Under the pieces are notes generated by a model. It searched no databases. It saw nothing but the letters and a program-made list of their open reading frames with translations, and was not told the origin of the DNA. Positions 1 to 8,707 of a stretch of 64,000 nt of DNA are shown here, in pieces. Every line of letters begins with the position of its first letter. Within the stretch, counting starts at the first letter, position 1. Location: NCBI GenBank assembly GCA_963702955.1, contig OY969774.1, positions 2,418,001 through 2,482,000 of the forward strand, in the 5' to 3' direction. Made by a program: the position numbers and the translations under genes. Origin of the DNA: VRUE01 sp963702955. Its GTDB lineage: Bacteria > Actinomycetota > Thermoleophilia > Solirubrobacterales > 70-9.

Positions 1-593
1 AGCAAAGGGAGGGCGAGCAGGCCAAGCCAGAGATACGGGGCGAGTTCCGGGTTGACGAAGGCGAGCGGGATCGAGGCGAGGAAGACCGCGGCCGCGACCT
101 GGCTGCGGCGGTTGCCCGCCCGCGTCTCCTCCGGGTCGCCCTTGGCGAGGCCGGAGCGGCGGGCGTCGGCGGACATCAGCATCCCGGTCAGGGTGACGCC
201 GGCCAGGTTGGCGGCGTAGAGGACGATCGAGGCGGTCTGCCCTCCGTGGTCCCCCAGCACCCGGCTGCTGAACGGGATCAGCACGATCCAGGCGAGGTAG
301 AAGAGGTTGAAGACGATCAGCCTGCTGTCGAAGCCGACGACGTCGCCGAAGAAGCGGTGGTGGATCAGCCAGAAGCGGCCGATCACGGCGAAGCTGAGCG
401 CGAAGGCGAGGAGGTCCTGGCGCTCGTCGAGCAGGGCCTTGGTCAGGTCGTCGCCGGGAAGGTGGGCGGGGATGGTGAGGTTGAGGACGAGCAGGGTGAT
501 CGCGATCGCGAAGACGCCGTCGCTGAAGGCGACGATGCGCGAGAACTCGATCTCGTTCCCCTGGCGCCGCCGCGCTGACTCGTTCCTCGCCAT
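1..593 (-). CDS. TMEM175-family (DUF1211) potassium channel-like membrane protein, partial
   Basis: The reading frame starts with ATG at 593 and runs off the left edge, so the C-terminus is missing. Near the N-terminus it reads RIVAFSDGVFAIAITLLVLN, which matches the hallmark first helix (FSDGVFAIAxTLLVL) of bacterial TMEM175/DUF1211 proteins. Further hydrophobic stretches follow (LLAFALSFAVIGRFWLIHH, then LIVFNLFYLAWIVLIPFSS), as expected for a multi-pass protein of about 200 residues. Family members form leak-type potassium channels in membranes. It is transcribed leftwards and is separated from the next gene by about 50 bp. The family call is firm; ion specificity is inferred from the family. 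Confidence 0.85.
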   Translation of the reverse strand, partial: MARNESARRRQGNEIEFSRIVAFSDGVFAIAITLLVLNLTIPAHLPGDDLTKALLDERQDLLAFALSFAVIGRFWLIHHRFFGDVVGFDSRLIVFNLFYLAWIVLIPFSSRVLGDHGGQTASIVLYAANLAGVTLTGMLMSADARRSGLAKGDPEETRAGNRRSQVAAAVFLASIPLAFVNPELAPYLWLGLLALPL

Positions 594-646
594 CGGCAGA
601 TCGAATCAGGCGCGGCGGGCGCCATCGGGTTAACCCCGGGGAACGC

Positions 647-1153
647 CTATTCGACCAGCGTCACGGTGACGGTCGAGCTGTGCTTCTTTTCGATCGACTT
701 GAAGGTGCCGCGGGCGTTGGCGTAGATGCCGGTGCCGCCCGTGATCGGGCCTTCCGTGTTCTTGCCGAGCAGCGCCGAAGCCACGAGCGTGCCCTTGCCG
801 AAGACGAAGGTGCCCTGGCAGAGGAAGTCGGCCTTTTCGAACTGCTTGCTCGTCGCCGTCGCGGTGCAGACCGCCTCGAGGCGGCCGATCCGCTTGCCGC
901 CCTGGGTCAGCGGGTTCTGCAGGACGATCTCGTCGCCGGCGCTGATCGTCAACGGTTCGCCGTGCTTTTGCTTCGCCTTCGGCGCGTTGTCGATGAAGTG
1001 GAAGCTCGATCCCTTTTCCGGTTCCTGGAAGACGATCGTCTTCGTGACGGTGGTTTCGGCGCTTGCCGGCGCCGCCAGCGCCACGGCCATGGCACAGCAT
1101 GCGAGCAGCGGTATGAGCAGCCCCTCGAGGCGGCTTCGCGTAGTCATAGTCAT
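647..1153 (-). CDS. secreted allene-oxide-cyclase/dirigent-like barrel protein
   Basis: This 168-residue protein has a clear Sec signal peptide (basic start MTMTTRSR, hydrophobic core, APASA cleavage region). The mature part ends with GTFVFGKGTLVASALLG and GPITGGTGIYANARGTF, the pattern of the allene oxide cyclase barrel-like/dirigent-like fold (a strand-rich domain with a GGTGxYxxARG signature). A strong Shine-Dalgarno AGGAGGAAG precedes the ATG at 1153. GAA codons dominate over GAG, unlike its neighbours. Function is unknown; it is probably an extracellular beta-barrel of small-ligand or structural role. A plant-like oxylipin activity should not be assumed. Confidence 0.7.
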   Translation of the reverse strand: MTMTTRSRLEGLLIPLLACCAMAVALAAPASAETTVTKTIVFQEPEKGSSFHFIDNAPKAKQKHGEPLTISAGDEIVLQNPLTQGGKRIGRLEAVCTATATSKQFEKADFLCQGTFVFGKGTLVASALLGKNTEGPITGGTGIYANARGTFKSIEKKHSSTVTVTLVE

Positions 1154-1219
1154 TCTTCCTCCTGAGTGCGTCGTTGTCCCAGCCGCCCCACCGGCTTGGG
1201 CGAGCCGGGATTGTGACGC

Positions 1220-2254
1220 TTAGGCGGCGCTCGTGCCGACCAGGCTCTCGGCGCAGTCGACGATCGTCTCCTCGACCGGGCGGGGGGTCCAGCCGAGGAG
1301 GGATTCGGCGCGCTCGCTGGAGAGCGTCGTGCGCTTGCCGAGCTGGCCGGTGACCGAGCGGACGCTCGGGTCGAACAGGCCGAGCGCGCGGACGAGGAGG
1401 TCGGGGATGCGGCGGGTCGGGACCTTGGCGGCGCGCTCGCCGAGCCGCTCGCGCAGGATCGCGGCGACTTCGGCCATCCAGAGGAACTGCGCCACCGCGA
1501 TGAAGCGCTCGCCGCCGGCCTCGGGCGCGGTCATCGCCCTGATGTGCAGGTCGACGACGTCGCGGACGTCAACGAAGCTGAAGCCGATCCGCGGCAGGCC
1601 GGGCATCCCTCCCAGCAGCCGTTCGATCGCCCCCAGCGAGAAGGAGCGGTCCTCACTCAGCGCCGGGCCGAGGATCGCGCCCGGGTTGACCGTCGCCAGC
1701 TTCTCGCCGGCGCTGCGCTCGCGCATCAGGTCCCAGGCGGCGCGCTCGGCGATCGTCTTCGAGCGCGCGTAGGGGGACAGCTTCGGGTTGTCGGGATCGC
1801 TCCAGTCCGCCTCGGTCAGCGGCCCGTCCTTGCGCGCCCGCCCGCCGGTGACCGCCGCCACCGAGGAGGTGACGACGATCCGCTCGACGCCGGCGTCGAG
1901 GCTCGCCCGCAGGACCCGCAGGGTCCCCTCCCGCGCCGGCACGATCAGCTCGTCGGGGTCCTTCGGCTGCGCCGGCGGGAAGGGGGAGGCGACGTGGAGG
2001 ACGTAGTCGCAGCCGTCGACCGCGACGGCCCAGCCGTCGTCGGCCAGCAGGTCGGCCGCGAGCACGGTGAGGCGGCTGCCGGTGTGGACCTCGGGCTCGA
2101 TCGCGTTGCGCAGCTCGGCCTCGCGGCCCAGGTCGCGGACGGTCGTCCGCACCTCGTAGCCGCGGCGCAGCAGCTCGATCAGGCACCAGCTGCCGAGGAA
2201 TCCCGAGCCGCCGGTGACGAGGACCGTTTTGCTCTGTGCCGGTGAGGACTCCAT
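1220..2254 (-). CDS. NAD(P)-dependent epimerase/dihydroflavonol reductase-like oxidoreductase
   Basis: Extended short-chain dehydrogenase of 344 residues. The N-terminal Rossmann motif VLVTGGSGFLGSWCLIELL binds NAD(P). Downstream, VVTSSVAAVTGG and the catalytic YARSKTIAE (YxxxK) are visible. The sequence pattern is that of DFR/cinnamoyl-CoA-reductase-like aldehyde or ketone reductases found in actinobacteria. I start at ATG 2254; a GTG three codons upstream (2263) is possible and neither has a convincing Shine-Dalgarno. It is followed leftwards by the secreted protein gene and preceded by the aldo-keto reductase in the same direction. Substrate unknown. Confidence 0.85.
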   Translation of the reverse strand: MESSPAQSKTVLVTGGSGFLGSWCLIELLRRGYEVRTTVRDLGREAELRNAIEPEVHTGSRLTVLAADLLADDGWAVAVDGCDYVLHVASPFPPAQPKDPDELIVPAREGTLRVLRASLDAGVERIVVTSSVAAVTGGRARKDGPLTEADWSDPDNPKLSPYARSKTIAERAAWDLMRERSAGEKLATVNPGAILGPALSEDRSFSLGAIERLLGGMPGLPRIGFSFVDVRDVVDLHIRAMTAPEAGGERFIAVAQFLWMAEVAAILRERLGERAAKVPTRRIPDLLVRALGLFDPSVRSVTGQLGKRTTLSSERAESLLGWTPRPVEETIVDCAESLVGTSAA

Positions 2255-2297
2255 CGCGGTCACGAAGAGTACGCCGACCAGGCGATCGTCCCCACCG

Positions 2298-3173
2298 CTA
2301 GTCGTTTCCGCGCCCGTCGCTCAGCTTCTCGAACTCCTCGTCGCTGAGCTCGATCTCCGCCGCGGCGACGTTCTCCTCCAGGTGCTTGACCGACGAGGTC
2401 CCCGGGATCGGCACGACGACCGGCGAGCGGCGCAACAGCCATGCAAGCGCGACCTGCCCGGTGCTCGCGCCGTGCGCCGCGGCAACCTCTGCCGCCGCCC
2501 CGCCCGGCTCGGCCAGCTCGCCGGCCGCCAGTGGGAACCAGGGGAAGAAGCAGAGGCCAAGCTCCTCGCAGCGGTCGAGGACGTCCTCGGAATGGCGGTC
2601 GCCGAGGTTGAAGCGGTTCTGGACCGAGACGACGTCGACGATCTCGCGCGCCTGCTCGAGCTGGGCTACCGAGACGTTGGAGATGCCGACGTGGCGCACC
2701 TTGCCCTCGTCCTGCAGCTCCTTGATCGCCCCGACCGACTCCTCGTAGGGGACGTCGGCGTCGGGGGAGTGCAGCTGGTAGAGGTCGATCCGATCGACCC
2801 GCAGGCGCCGCAGCGAACCCTCGCAGGCCTTCTTCAGGTAGTCGGGGTGGCCGTTGCGCGGCCAGCGGCCGGGACCGGTCCGTTCCAGGCCGCCCTTGGT
2901 CGCGATCGTCAGCCCCTCGTAGGGGTGCAGGACCTCGGCGATCAATTCCTCGCTGACGTGCGGGCCGTAGGAGTCGGCGGTGTCGATCAGGTTGATCCCC
3001 AGCTCGGCCACCCGTCTCAGCACCGCCCTCGCTTCGTCGGGGTCCCGCGGCGGGCCCCAGGTGCCGTCGCCGGTGATCCGCATCGCGCCGTAGCCGAGGC
3101 GGCGCACCTCGATCTCGTCGCCGATCGTGAGCGTCCCTGCCGAGCTATCGCTGAGTTCCACGGTTCCGGGCAT
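2298..3173 (-). CDS. aldo/keto reductase
   Basis: NADPH-dependent carbonyl reductase of the AKR TIM-barrel family, 291 residues. The catalytic tetrad is visible: Asp and Tyr in LIDTADSYGP, Lys in IATKGG, His in LYQLHSPD. The C-terminal cofactor-binding region reads PIPGTSSVKHLEENV. The start at 3173 is chosen because GAAGGAG lies 6-12 bases upstream and family alignment begins near MPGTVELSD; the open frame extends further upstream but without family similarity. It is immediately upstream of the epimerase-like gene on the same strand, so the two reductases may be co-transcribed. Substrate is not predictable. Confidence 0.9.
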   Translation of the reverse strand: MPGTVELSDSSAGTLTIGDEIEVRRLGYGAMRITGDGTWGPPRDPDEARAVLRRVAELGINLIDTADSYGPHVSEELIAEVLHPYEGLTIATKGGLERTGPGRWPRNGHPDYLKKACEGSLRRLRVDRIDLYQLHSPDADVPYEESVGAIKELQDEGKVRHVGISNVSVAQLEQAREIVDVVSVQNRFNLGDRHSEDVLDRCEELGLCFFPWFPLAAGELAEPGGAAAEVAAAHGASTGQVALAWLLRRSPVVVPIPGTSSVKHLEENVAAAEIELSDEEFEKLSDGRGND

Positions 3174-3273
3174 TCGATCCAGTCTCCTTCGCGGTCGTTT
3201 CGCTCGGACTACCCGGCAGGCGCCTGCCGTGCAACATTCAACCTGACAGCAATCGCATCGGAGGCCCTCATGA

Positions 3274-3372
3274 TCAGCAAGAACCGACTTCATCGTCTGC
3301 CACATGGCCTTCTTCAGCGACCCCGACGGCAACGACCTGATGCTGCACAACCGCTACGCGCCCTACGAGTGA
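3274..3372 (+). pseudogene. C-terminal remnant of a glyoxalase/VOC family protein
   Basis: An in-frame fragment after a stop at 3271-3273 reads TDFIVCHMAFFSDPDGNDLM and continues to a TGA at 3370-3372. The segment FxDPDGNxLxLxxR..P is the typical last strand of vicinal-oxygen-chelate (glyoxalase-like) proteins. No start codon or N-terminal four-fifths of such a protein is present in the 100 bases upstream. I read it as a decayed gene end lying just before the DHFR-like gene; it has no independent function that I can support. Confidence 0.55.
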
Positions 3373-3379
3373 GTGGCCG

Positions 3380-4021
3380 ATGCCCAAGCTGAAATTCGAG
3401 ATCTCGATCTCGCTCGACGGTTATGTCGCCGGGCCGAACCAGAGCGAGGAGCATCCGCTGGGCGAAGGCGGGATGCAGCTTCACGAGTGGATCTTGAAGC
3501 TGGCCGCGTGGCGGGAGCCGCACGGCCGCGAGGGAGGAGAGGTGAATGCCAGCACGCCGCTGGTCGAAGAATCGATGCGCGGCGTGGGGGCGGGGATCAT
3601 GGGACGCAACATGTTCGGCGGCGGCCCCGGGCCGTGGGGCGAAGATCCTTGGCAGGGATGGTGGGGCGACGATCCGCCCTTCCAGATGCCGGTCTTCGTG
3701 CTCACCCACCACGAGCGGGAGCCGCTGGTGCTCGGCGACACCACCTTCACCTTCGTCACCGGCGGCATCGAGTCGGCGCTGGAGCGGGCCCGGGAGGCCG
3801 CCGGAGACCGGGACGTGACGATCGGCGGCGGCGCCGAAACCGCCCGGCAGTACCTTGTCGCCGGCCTGATCGACCAGATGCAGCTCAACGTCGTGCCGGT
3901 CCTGCTCGGCGCCGGCGCCCGCCTGTTCGAGGACGGCGCCGGCGCAGGCCTCGCCCTCGAGCGGATTCTGATTGTCGACACCCCCGACGTCACCCACCTC
4001 CGGTACCGCGTGGGCGTCTAG
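3380..4021 (+). CDS. dihydrofolate reductase-like (RibD C-terminal domain) protein
   Basis: 213 residues. The N-terminus (KLKFEISISLDGYVAGPNQ) and the motif VTIGGGAETARQYLVAGLID are typical of the RibD C-terminal/YyaP-YwjB DHFR-like family, followed by LNVVPVLLGAGARLF. Such proteins bind NADPH; true substrates are mostly unknown, and resemblance to folate reductase is structural. It begins eight bases after the stop of the VOC remnant and precedes ethA by about 48 bp on the same strand. Confidence is high for the family and low for the reaction. Confidence 0.85.
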   Translation: MPKLKFEISISLDGYVAGPNQSEEHPLGEGGMQLHEWILKLAAWREPHGREGGEVNASTPLVEESMRGVGAGIMGRNMFGGGPGPWGEDPWQGWWGDDPPFQMPVFVLTHHEREPLVLGDTTFTFVTGGIESALERAREAAGDRDVTIGGGAETARQYLVAGLIDQMQLNVVPVLLGAGARLFEDGAGAGLALERILIVDTPDVTHLRYRVGV

Positions 4022-4043
4022 CTGCGGCATGTCCGCTCGTCGC

Positions 4044-4061
4044 ACTGGCTGACCAGCCAGT
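4044..4061 (+). promoter_or_regulatory. perfect palindrome upstream of ethA, candidate repressor operator
   Basis: ACTGGCT-GACC-AGCCAGT is a perfect 7-bp inverted repeat with a 4-base spacer, ending 8 bases before the ethA start codon. In mycobacteria ethA is repressed by the TetR-family protein EthR binding repeats just upstream. No ethR-like gene is present in this window, so the regulator is unknown. It could alternatively be the terminator hairpin of the preceding gene, whose stop lies at 4019-4021. Confidence 0.45.
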
Positions 4062-4069
4062 CTGCGAGA

Positions 4070-5578
4070 ATGCCGCCCGTGGCCGAGCCGGCACCAGAGC
4101 ATCTCGACGTGCTGATCGTCGGCGCCGGCCTCTCGGGGGTCGGTGCCGCGCACCATCTGCAGGAGCGGCTGCCGGGCCGCAGCTACGCGATCCTCGAGGC
4201 GCGCGGGGAGATCGGTGGCACCTGGGACCTCTTCCGCTATCCCGGCATCCGCTCGGACTCCGACATGCACACGCTCGGCTACCGCTTCCGGCCGTGGACC
4301 GAGGAGAAGACGATCGCCGACGGCCCCGCGATCCTCGAGTACGTGCGCGACACCGCGCGCGAGGCCGGGATCGACCGCAGGGTCCGCTTCCACCACCGGG
4401 TCCTCGCCGCCGAGTGGTCGAGCGAGCGGTCGCGCTGGACGGTCGAGGCCGAGCGGACCGACACGGGGGAGACGGTGCGGCTGACCTGCGGCTTCCTCTG
4501 GACCTGCAGCGGCTACTACCGCTACGACGAGGGCTACACCCCCGAGTTCCCCGGGGTCGAGCGCTTCGCCGGGCCGGTGATCCACCCCCAGCACTGGCCC
4601 GAGGACTTCGACTACGCCGGCAAGCGGGTCGTCGTGATCGGCAGCGGCGCCACCGCGGTGACGCTGGTCCCGGCGATGGCCGAGAAGGCCGCGCATGTGA
4701 CGATGCTGCAGCGCTCCCCCACCTACATCGCCTCGCTGCCCGCCGAGGACCCGATCGCCAGGGGGTTGCGCCGGGTCCTGCCGGCGAAGGCCGTCTACGC
4801 GATCGTCCGCTGGAAGAACGTCCTCCTGCAGTCGGCCATCTACCAGCTCAGCCGCCGTCGCCCGCAGGCGGTCAAGAAGATGATCCGCCGCGGCGTCGAG
4901 CGCTCGCTGCCGGCCGGCTACGACGTCGACACCCACTTCACGCCGCGCTACGACCCCTGGGACCAGCGCATGTGCCTGGTCCCCGACGGCGACCTCTTCC
5001 GGGCGATCTCGCGCGGCGAGGCGACCGTGGTCACCGACCGGATCGAGACCTTCACCGAGCAGGGGCTGAAGCTGGAGTCCGGGGCGGAGCTGGAGGCCGA
5101 CGCGATCGTCACCGCCACCGGCCTCAGCCTGCTCTTCCTCGGCGGCATGCGGCTGGCCGTCGACGGCGCCGACGTCGACATCCCGGCGACGATGGCCTAC
5201 AAGGGGATGATGCTGAGCGGCGTCCCCAACTTCGCCTTCACCGTCGGCTACACCAACGCCTCCTGGACGCTGAAGGCCGACCTCGTCTCCGAATACGTCT
5301 GCCGGCTGCTCGCCCACATGGACGCCGGCGGCTACAGCCGCTGCCTGCCCGAGGCCGATCCCACCGTCGCCGAGCAGCCACTGCTCGACTTCAACTCCGG
5401 CTACGTCCTGCGCTCGCTTGACCGCTTCCCGAAACAGGGCTCGCGCGAGCCCTGGAAGCTGCGCCAGAATTACGTCGTCGACGTCCGCTCGATCCGCCGC
5501 GGCCCGATCGAAGACGGCACGATGCGCTTCTCCAGCCCGGCGCCGCAGGACCGGCCGGTCGAGCCGGTCGCCGCCTGA
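4070..5578 (+). CDS. ethA: EthA-type FAD-containing Baeyer-Villiger monooxygenase
   Basis: 502 residues, close to mycobacterial EthA in length and pattern. The FAD Rossmann motif is GAGLSGVGAA, the NADPH motif is VIGSGATAV, and between them FAGPVIHPQHWP fits the Baeyer-Villiger fingerprint FxGxxxHxxxWP exactly. EthA-specific stretches such as GGTWDLFRYPGIRSDSDM and SGYYRYDEGYTPEF are present throughout. The enzyme inserts oxygen next to a ketone or oxidises sulfur, using FAD, NADPH and O2; mycobacterial EthA activates ethionamide. The natural substrate is unknown. A palindrome lies just upstream. It converges on the exonuclease gene. Confidence 0.92.
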   Translation: MPPVAEPAPEHLDVLIVGAGLSGVGAAHHLQERLPGRSYAILEARGEIGGTWDLFRYPGIRSDSDMHTLGYRFRPWTEEKTIADGPAILEYVRDTAREAGIDRRVRFHHRVLAAEWSSERSRWTVEAERTDTGETVRLTCGFLWTCSGYYRYDEGYTPEFPGVERFAGPVIHPQHWPEDFDYAGKRVVVIGSGATAVTLVPAMAEKAAHVTMLQRSPTYIASLPAEDPIARGLRRVLPAKAVYAIVRWKNVLLQSAIYQLSRRRPQAVKKMIRRGVERSLPAGYDVDTHFTPRYDPWDQRMCLVPDGDLFRAISRGEATVVTDRIETFTEQGLKLESGAELEADAIVTATGLSLLFLGGMRLAVDGADVDIPATMAYKGMMLSGVPNFAFTVGYTNASWTLKADLVSEYVCRLLAHMDAGGYSRCLPEADPTVAEQPLLDFNSGYVLRSLDRFPKQGSREPWKLRQNYVVDVRSIRRGPIEDGTMRFSSPAPQDRPVEPVAA

Positions 5579-5603
5579 GCCGGCGGACGCGGGCGCCCCG
5601 ATG

Positions 5604-6464
5604 TCAGCCGGCGTTGGCCTCGAGCCGTTCGGCGAGGCGGTTCATGCCGCGCTCGCGGGCGGCCGCGGCGGCGCCGGCCCAGTCGGTGAGGCGGTCCGCC
5701 GGCCGCTTCACGCCGGCGTCGCGCAGGGTGGCGATGTCCTTGAAGGCGAGCAGCTCCTCGCGGGCGTCGAGCAGGGCGCCGCGCAGCTTCGGGCGCCGCT
5801 CTCCGATCGCGTTGTCGAGCACCGCCTCGAGCGAGCCGTGGCGGCGCAGCAGCTCGGCCGCCGTCTTCGGGCCGACCCCCTTGGCTCCGGGCAGGCCGTC
5901 GGAGGGGTCGCCGCGCAGGGCGATGAAGTCGGGCACCAGCTCCGGGTCGATCCCGTAGCGCTCCCGCACCTCGGCCGGGCCGACCGCTTCGGCGCCTTTG
6001 CCGCCGGTGCGCACGTAGAGGACGGCGACCCGCTCGCCGGCGCACTGGTACATGTCGCGGTCGCCGGTCAGCAGCAGCGCCCGGCCGCCCGCCTCGGCCT
6101 CGAGCCGCGCGTAGGTGCCGAGCAGGTCGTCGGCCTCCAGCGACTCGCTGCGCGCCACGGTCCAGCCGAAGGACTCGAAGAACGCCTCGCTATCGGCCCA
6201 CTGCGGCGCCAGACCGTCGGGCATCTCCGGGCGCTCGGCGTGGTAGGCCGGGTACAGCCCGGTCCGGTAGGAGGCGGCGTCGGGCCCGAAGCAGAGGACG
6301 ACGGCGCGCGGCTCGTGCGCTTCGACCTCGCGCACGATCAGGTTGGCCGCGCCGAGCAGGGCGTTGACGGGGTTGCCGTCCGGCCCCGTGATCGAGTCCG
6401 GCAGCGCGTAGAAGGCGCGGTAGAGCATCGACGGCGCGTCAACTGCGAGCAGCGGGGAGGGCAC
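5604..6464 (-). CDS. 5'-3' exonuclease (PolA N-terminal/FEN-like)
   Basis: 286 residues, a stand-alone version of the 5' nuclease domain of DNA polymerase I. Metal-binding acidic clusters are visible: the N-terminal LLAVDAPSMLYRAFYALP, LEADDLLGTYA, and LLTGDRDMYQ, followed by the helix-three-turn-helix segment DGLPGAKGVGPKTAAELL that grips DNA. It starts with GTG at 6464. Stand-alone copies occur in many actinobacteria and are thought to process flaps or RNA primers beside PolA. It diverges from the ABC transporter operon, with only about 30 bp between start codons. Confidence 0.92.
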   Translation of the reverse strand: MPSPLLAVDAPSMLYRAFYALPDSITGPDGNPVNALLGAANLIVREVEAHEPRAVVLCFGPDAASYRTGLYPAYHAERPEMPDGLAPQWADSEAFFESFGWTVARSESLEADDLLGTYARLEAEAGGRALLLTGDRDMYQCAGERVAVLYVRTGGKGAEAVGPAEVRERYGIDPELVPDFIALRGDPSDGLPGAKGVGPKTAAELLRRHGSLEAVLDNAIGERRPKLRGALLDAREELLAFKDIATLRDAGVKRPADRLTDWAGAAAAARERGMNRLAERLEANAG

Positions 6465-6493
6465 GGGGACACCCTATGACTAGATTCCCAAGC

Positions 6494-7254
<761 letters not shown>

Positions 7255-7258
<4 letters not shown>

Positions 7259-8022
7259 GCCCCGCCCAGATCCGCTTCGCGACGCTGTGGCGGCGCGAGG
7301 TCAACCGCTTCATGAAGATCAAGAAACAGACGATCGGCGCGCCGCTGCTGGAAACCTTCCTCTACATCTCGATCTTCGGCGCCGCGCTCGGCTCCCGGGT
7401 CGGCGAACTGCACGGGATCGAATACATCCTCTTCGTCATCCCCGGCCTGATCATGATGTCGTTCTCGATCAACGCCTTCTCCAACAACTCCTCCTCGATC
7501 CTGCAGCAGAAGTTCCAGGGGGCGATCCAGGACCAGCTCTCCTCGCCGGCCTCGCCGCTGGAGCTGCTGCTCGCCTTCTCGCTCGGCGGCTTCGCGCGCG
7601 GACTGATCGTCGCCTCGCTGACCTTCGTCGCCGCCTCGCTGCTGGTCGACCTGCCGGTCGAGCACGTCCTCGTCCTGATCCCCGGCCTCTTCCTGGTCGG
7701 CTTCTTCTTCTCCCAGCTCGGGGTGCTGATCGGCGTCCGTGCCGAACAGTTCGACGACGTCTCCTTCGCCCAGACCTTCGTCCTGCAGCCGCTGATCTTC
7801 CTCGGCGGCGTCTTCTACTCGGCGACGCTGCTGCCGCAGCCGTTTCAGACGCTGACCCACTTCAACCCGATCTACTACATGATCAACCTGATCCGCTACG
7901 GCTTCGTCGGCTTCACCGAAGTCAGCATCGCCCTCTCGCTGCTGGCGCTGACCGCGGCGACCGCGGCTCTGTTCGCGGTCAACCTGAGACTGTTCTCACG
8001 CGGCTACAGGTTGCGTGCGTAG
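7255..8022 (+). CDS. ABC-2 type transporter permease
   Basis: 255 residues with about six hydrophobic helices and the ABC-2 signature region QPLIFLGGVFYSATLLPQ followed by FNPIYYMINLIRYGF, as in NodJ/DrrB-type permeases. GTG at 7255 overlaps the TGA of the ATPase gene (GTGA), indicating translational coupling. Together the two subunits would form a homodimeric-type exporter in the cytoplasmic membrane. Substrate unknown. The downstream gene is a secreted cupredoxin-like protein 82 bp away, probably a separate unit. Confidence 0.9.
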
Positions 8023-8104
8023 CGCCGCTGCATTAAATTGCCGCTGTCTCATTCAGATTTCCCCTGGGCAGTGCGCCGCAAGGCGGCGCAGAAAGGAATC
8101 GACT

Positions 8105-8707
8105 GTGAAGCAGCATCGACTTCGTGCCGTCTCGGCCAGGGCCGGCATCCTGGCCGCCGCGGCGGTTCTAGCCGCGCTCTGCGCATCGGCCACGGCGCTC
8201 GCCGGTCCCTACCCCTCGAGCGGTTCGGCATCGAGCGAAACCAGCGGCCCCACCGTCTACATCAAAGACGGCAAACAGGGCCTCCGCTTCGTCGCGCCGA
8301 AAACGATCGTCAACGGCGAAAACCTGACGGTGCTCAACACGACCAATCCCCATAAGGTCGGTCCGCACACCTTCTCGCTGGTCGAACAGTCGGTGATCCC
8401 GAAGACCGCCAAAGAACGGCAGCTCTGCTTCACCCCGGGCCACATCTGCAAAGCGATCGCCGGCTGGCACGGCGTCAAGGGCAACGGGCCGCCGAAGGAA
8501 AACCCCGCCGAAGCCGGAGAAGAAGGCTGGAGCACGCTCGGCAACCTGACCACCAAGGGCGACTCCTGGTTCACCGGCGAAAAGCCGAAGACCTCGATCA
8601 CCCAGCGGGTCAACGAGGGCGCCCTCGCCGGGCCGACCAAGATCTACTTCATGTGCGCGATCCATCCCTGGATGCACGGTTCGATCACGGTCCTTCCGGG
8701 CGGTTAG
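8105..8707 (+). CDS. secreted plastocyanin-like (cupredoxin) copper protein
   Basis: 200 residues including a Sec signal peptide (VKQHRLRAVSARAG, hydrophobic core, ATALAG). The C-terminus carries FMCAIHPWMHGSITV, the Cys-x2-His-Pro-x-Met copper-binding arrangement of plastocyanin-like proteins, and an upstream His in VGPHTFSL is the likely fourth ligand. A central insertion of about 60 residues with two extra cysteines (LCFTPGHICKAI) separates the ligands. The GTG start at 8105 has AAAGGAA just upstream. The multicopper oxidase gene starts inside its 3' end, so the protein is a plausible electron donor or copper partner. GAA codons dominate. Confidence 0.8.
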   Translation: MKQHRLRAVSARAGILAAAAVLAALCASATALAGPYPSSGSASSETSGPTVYIKDGKQGLRFVAPKTIVNGENLTVLNTTNPHKVGPHTFSLVEQSVIPKTAKERQLCFTPGHICKAIAGWHGVKGNGPPKENPAEAGEEGWSTLGNLTTKGDSWFTGEKPKTSITQRVNEGALAGPTKIYFMCAIHPWMHGSITVLPGG

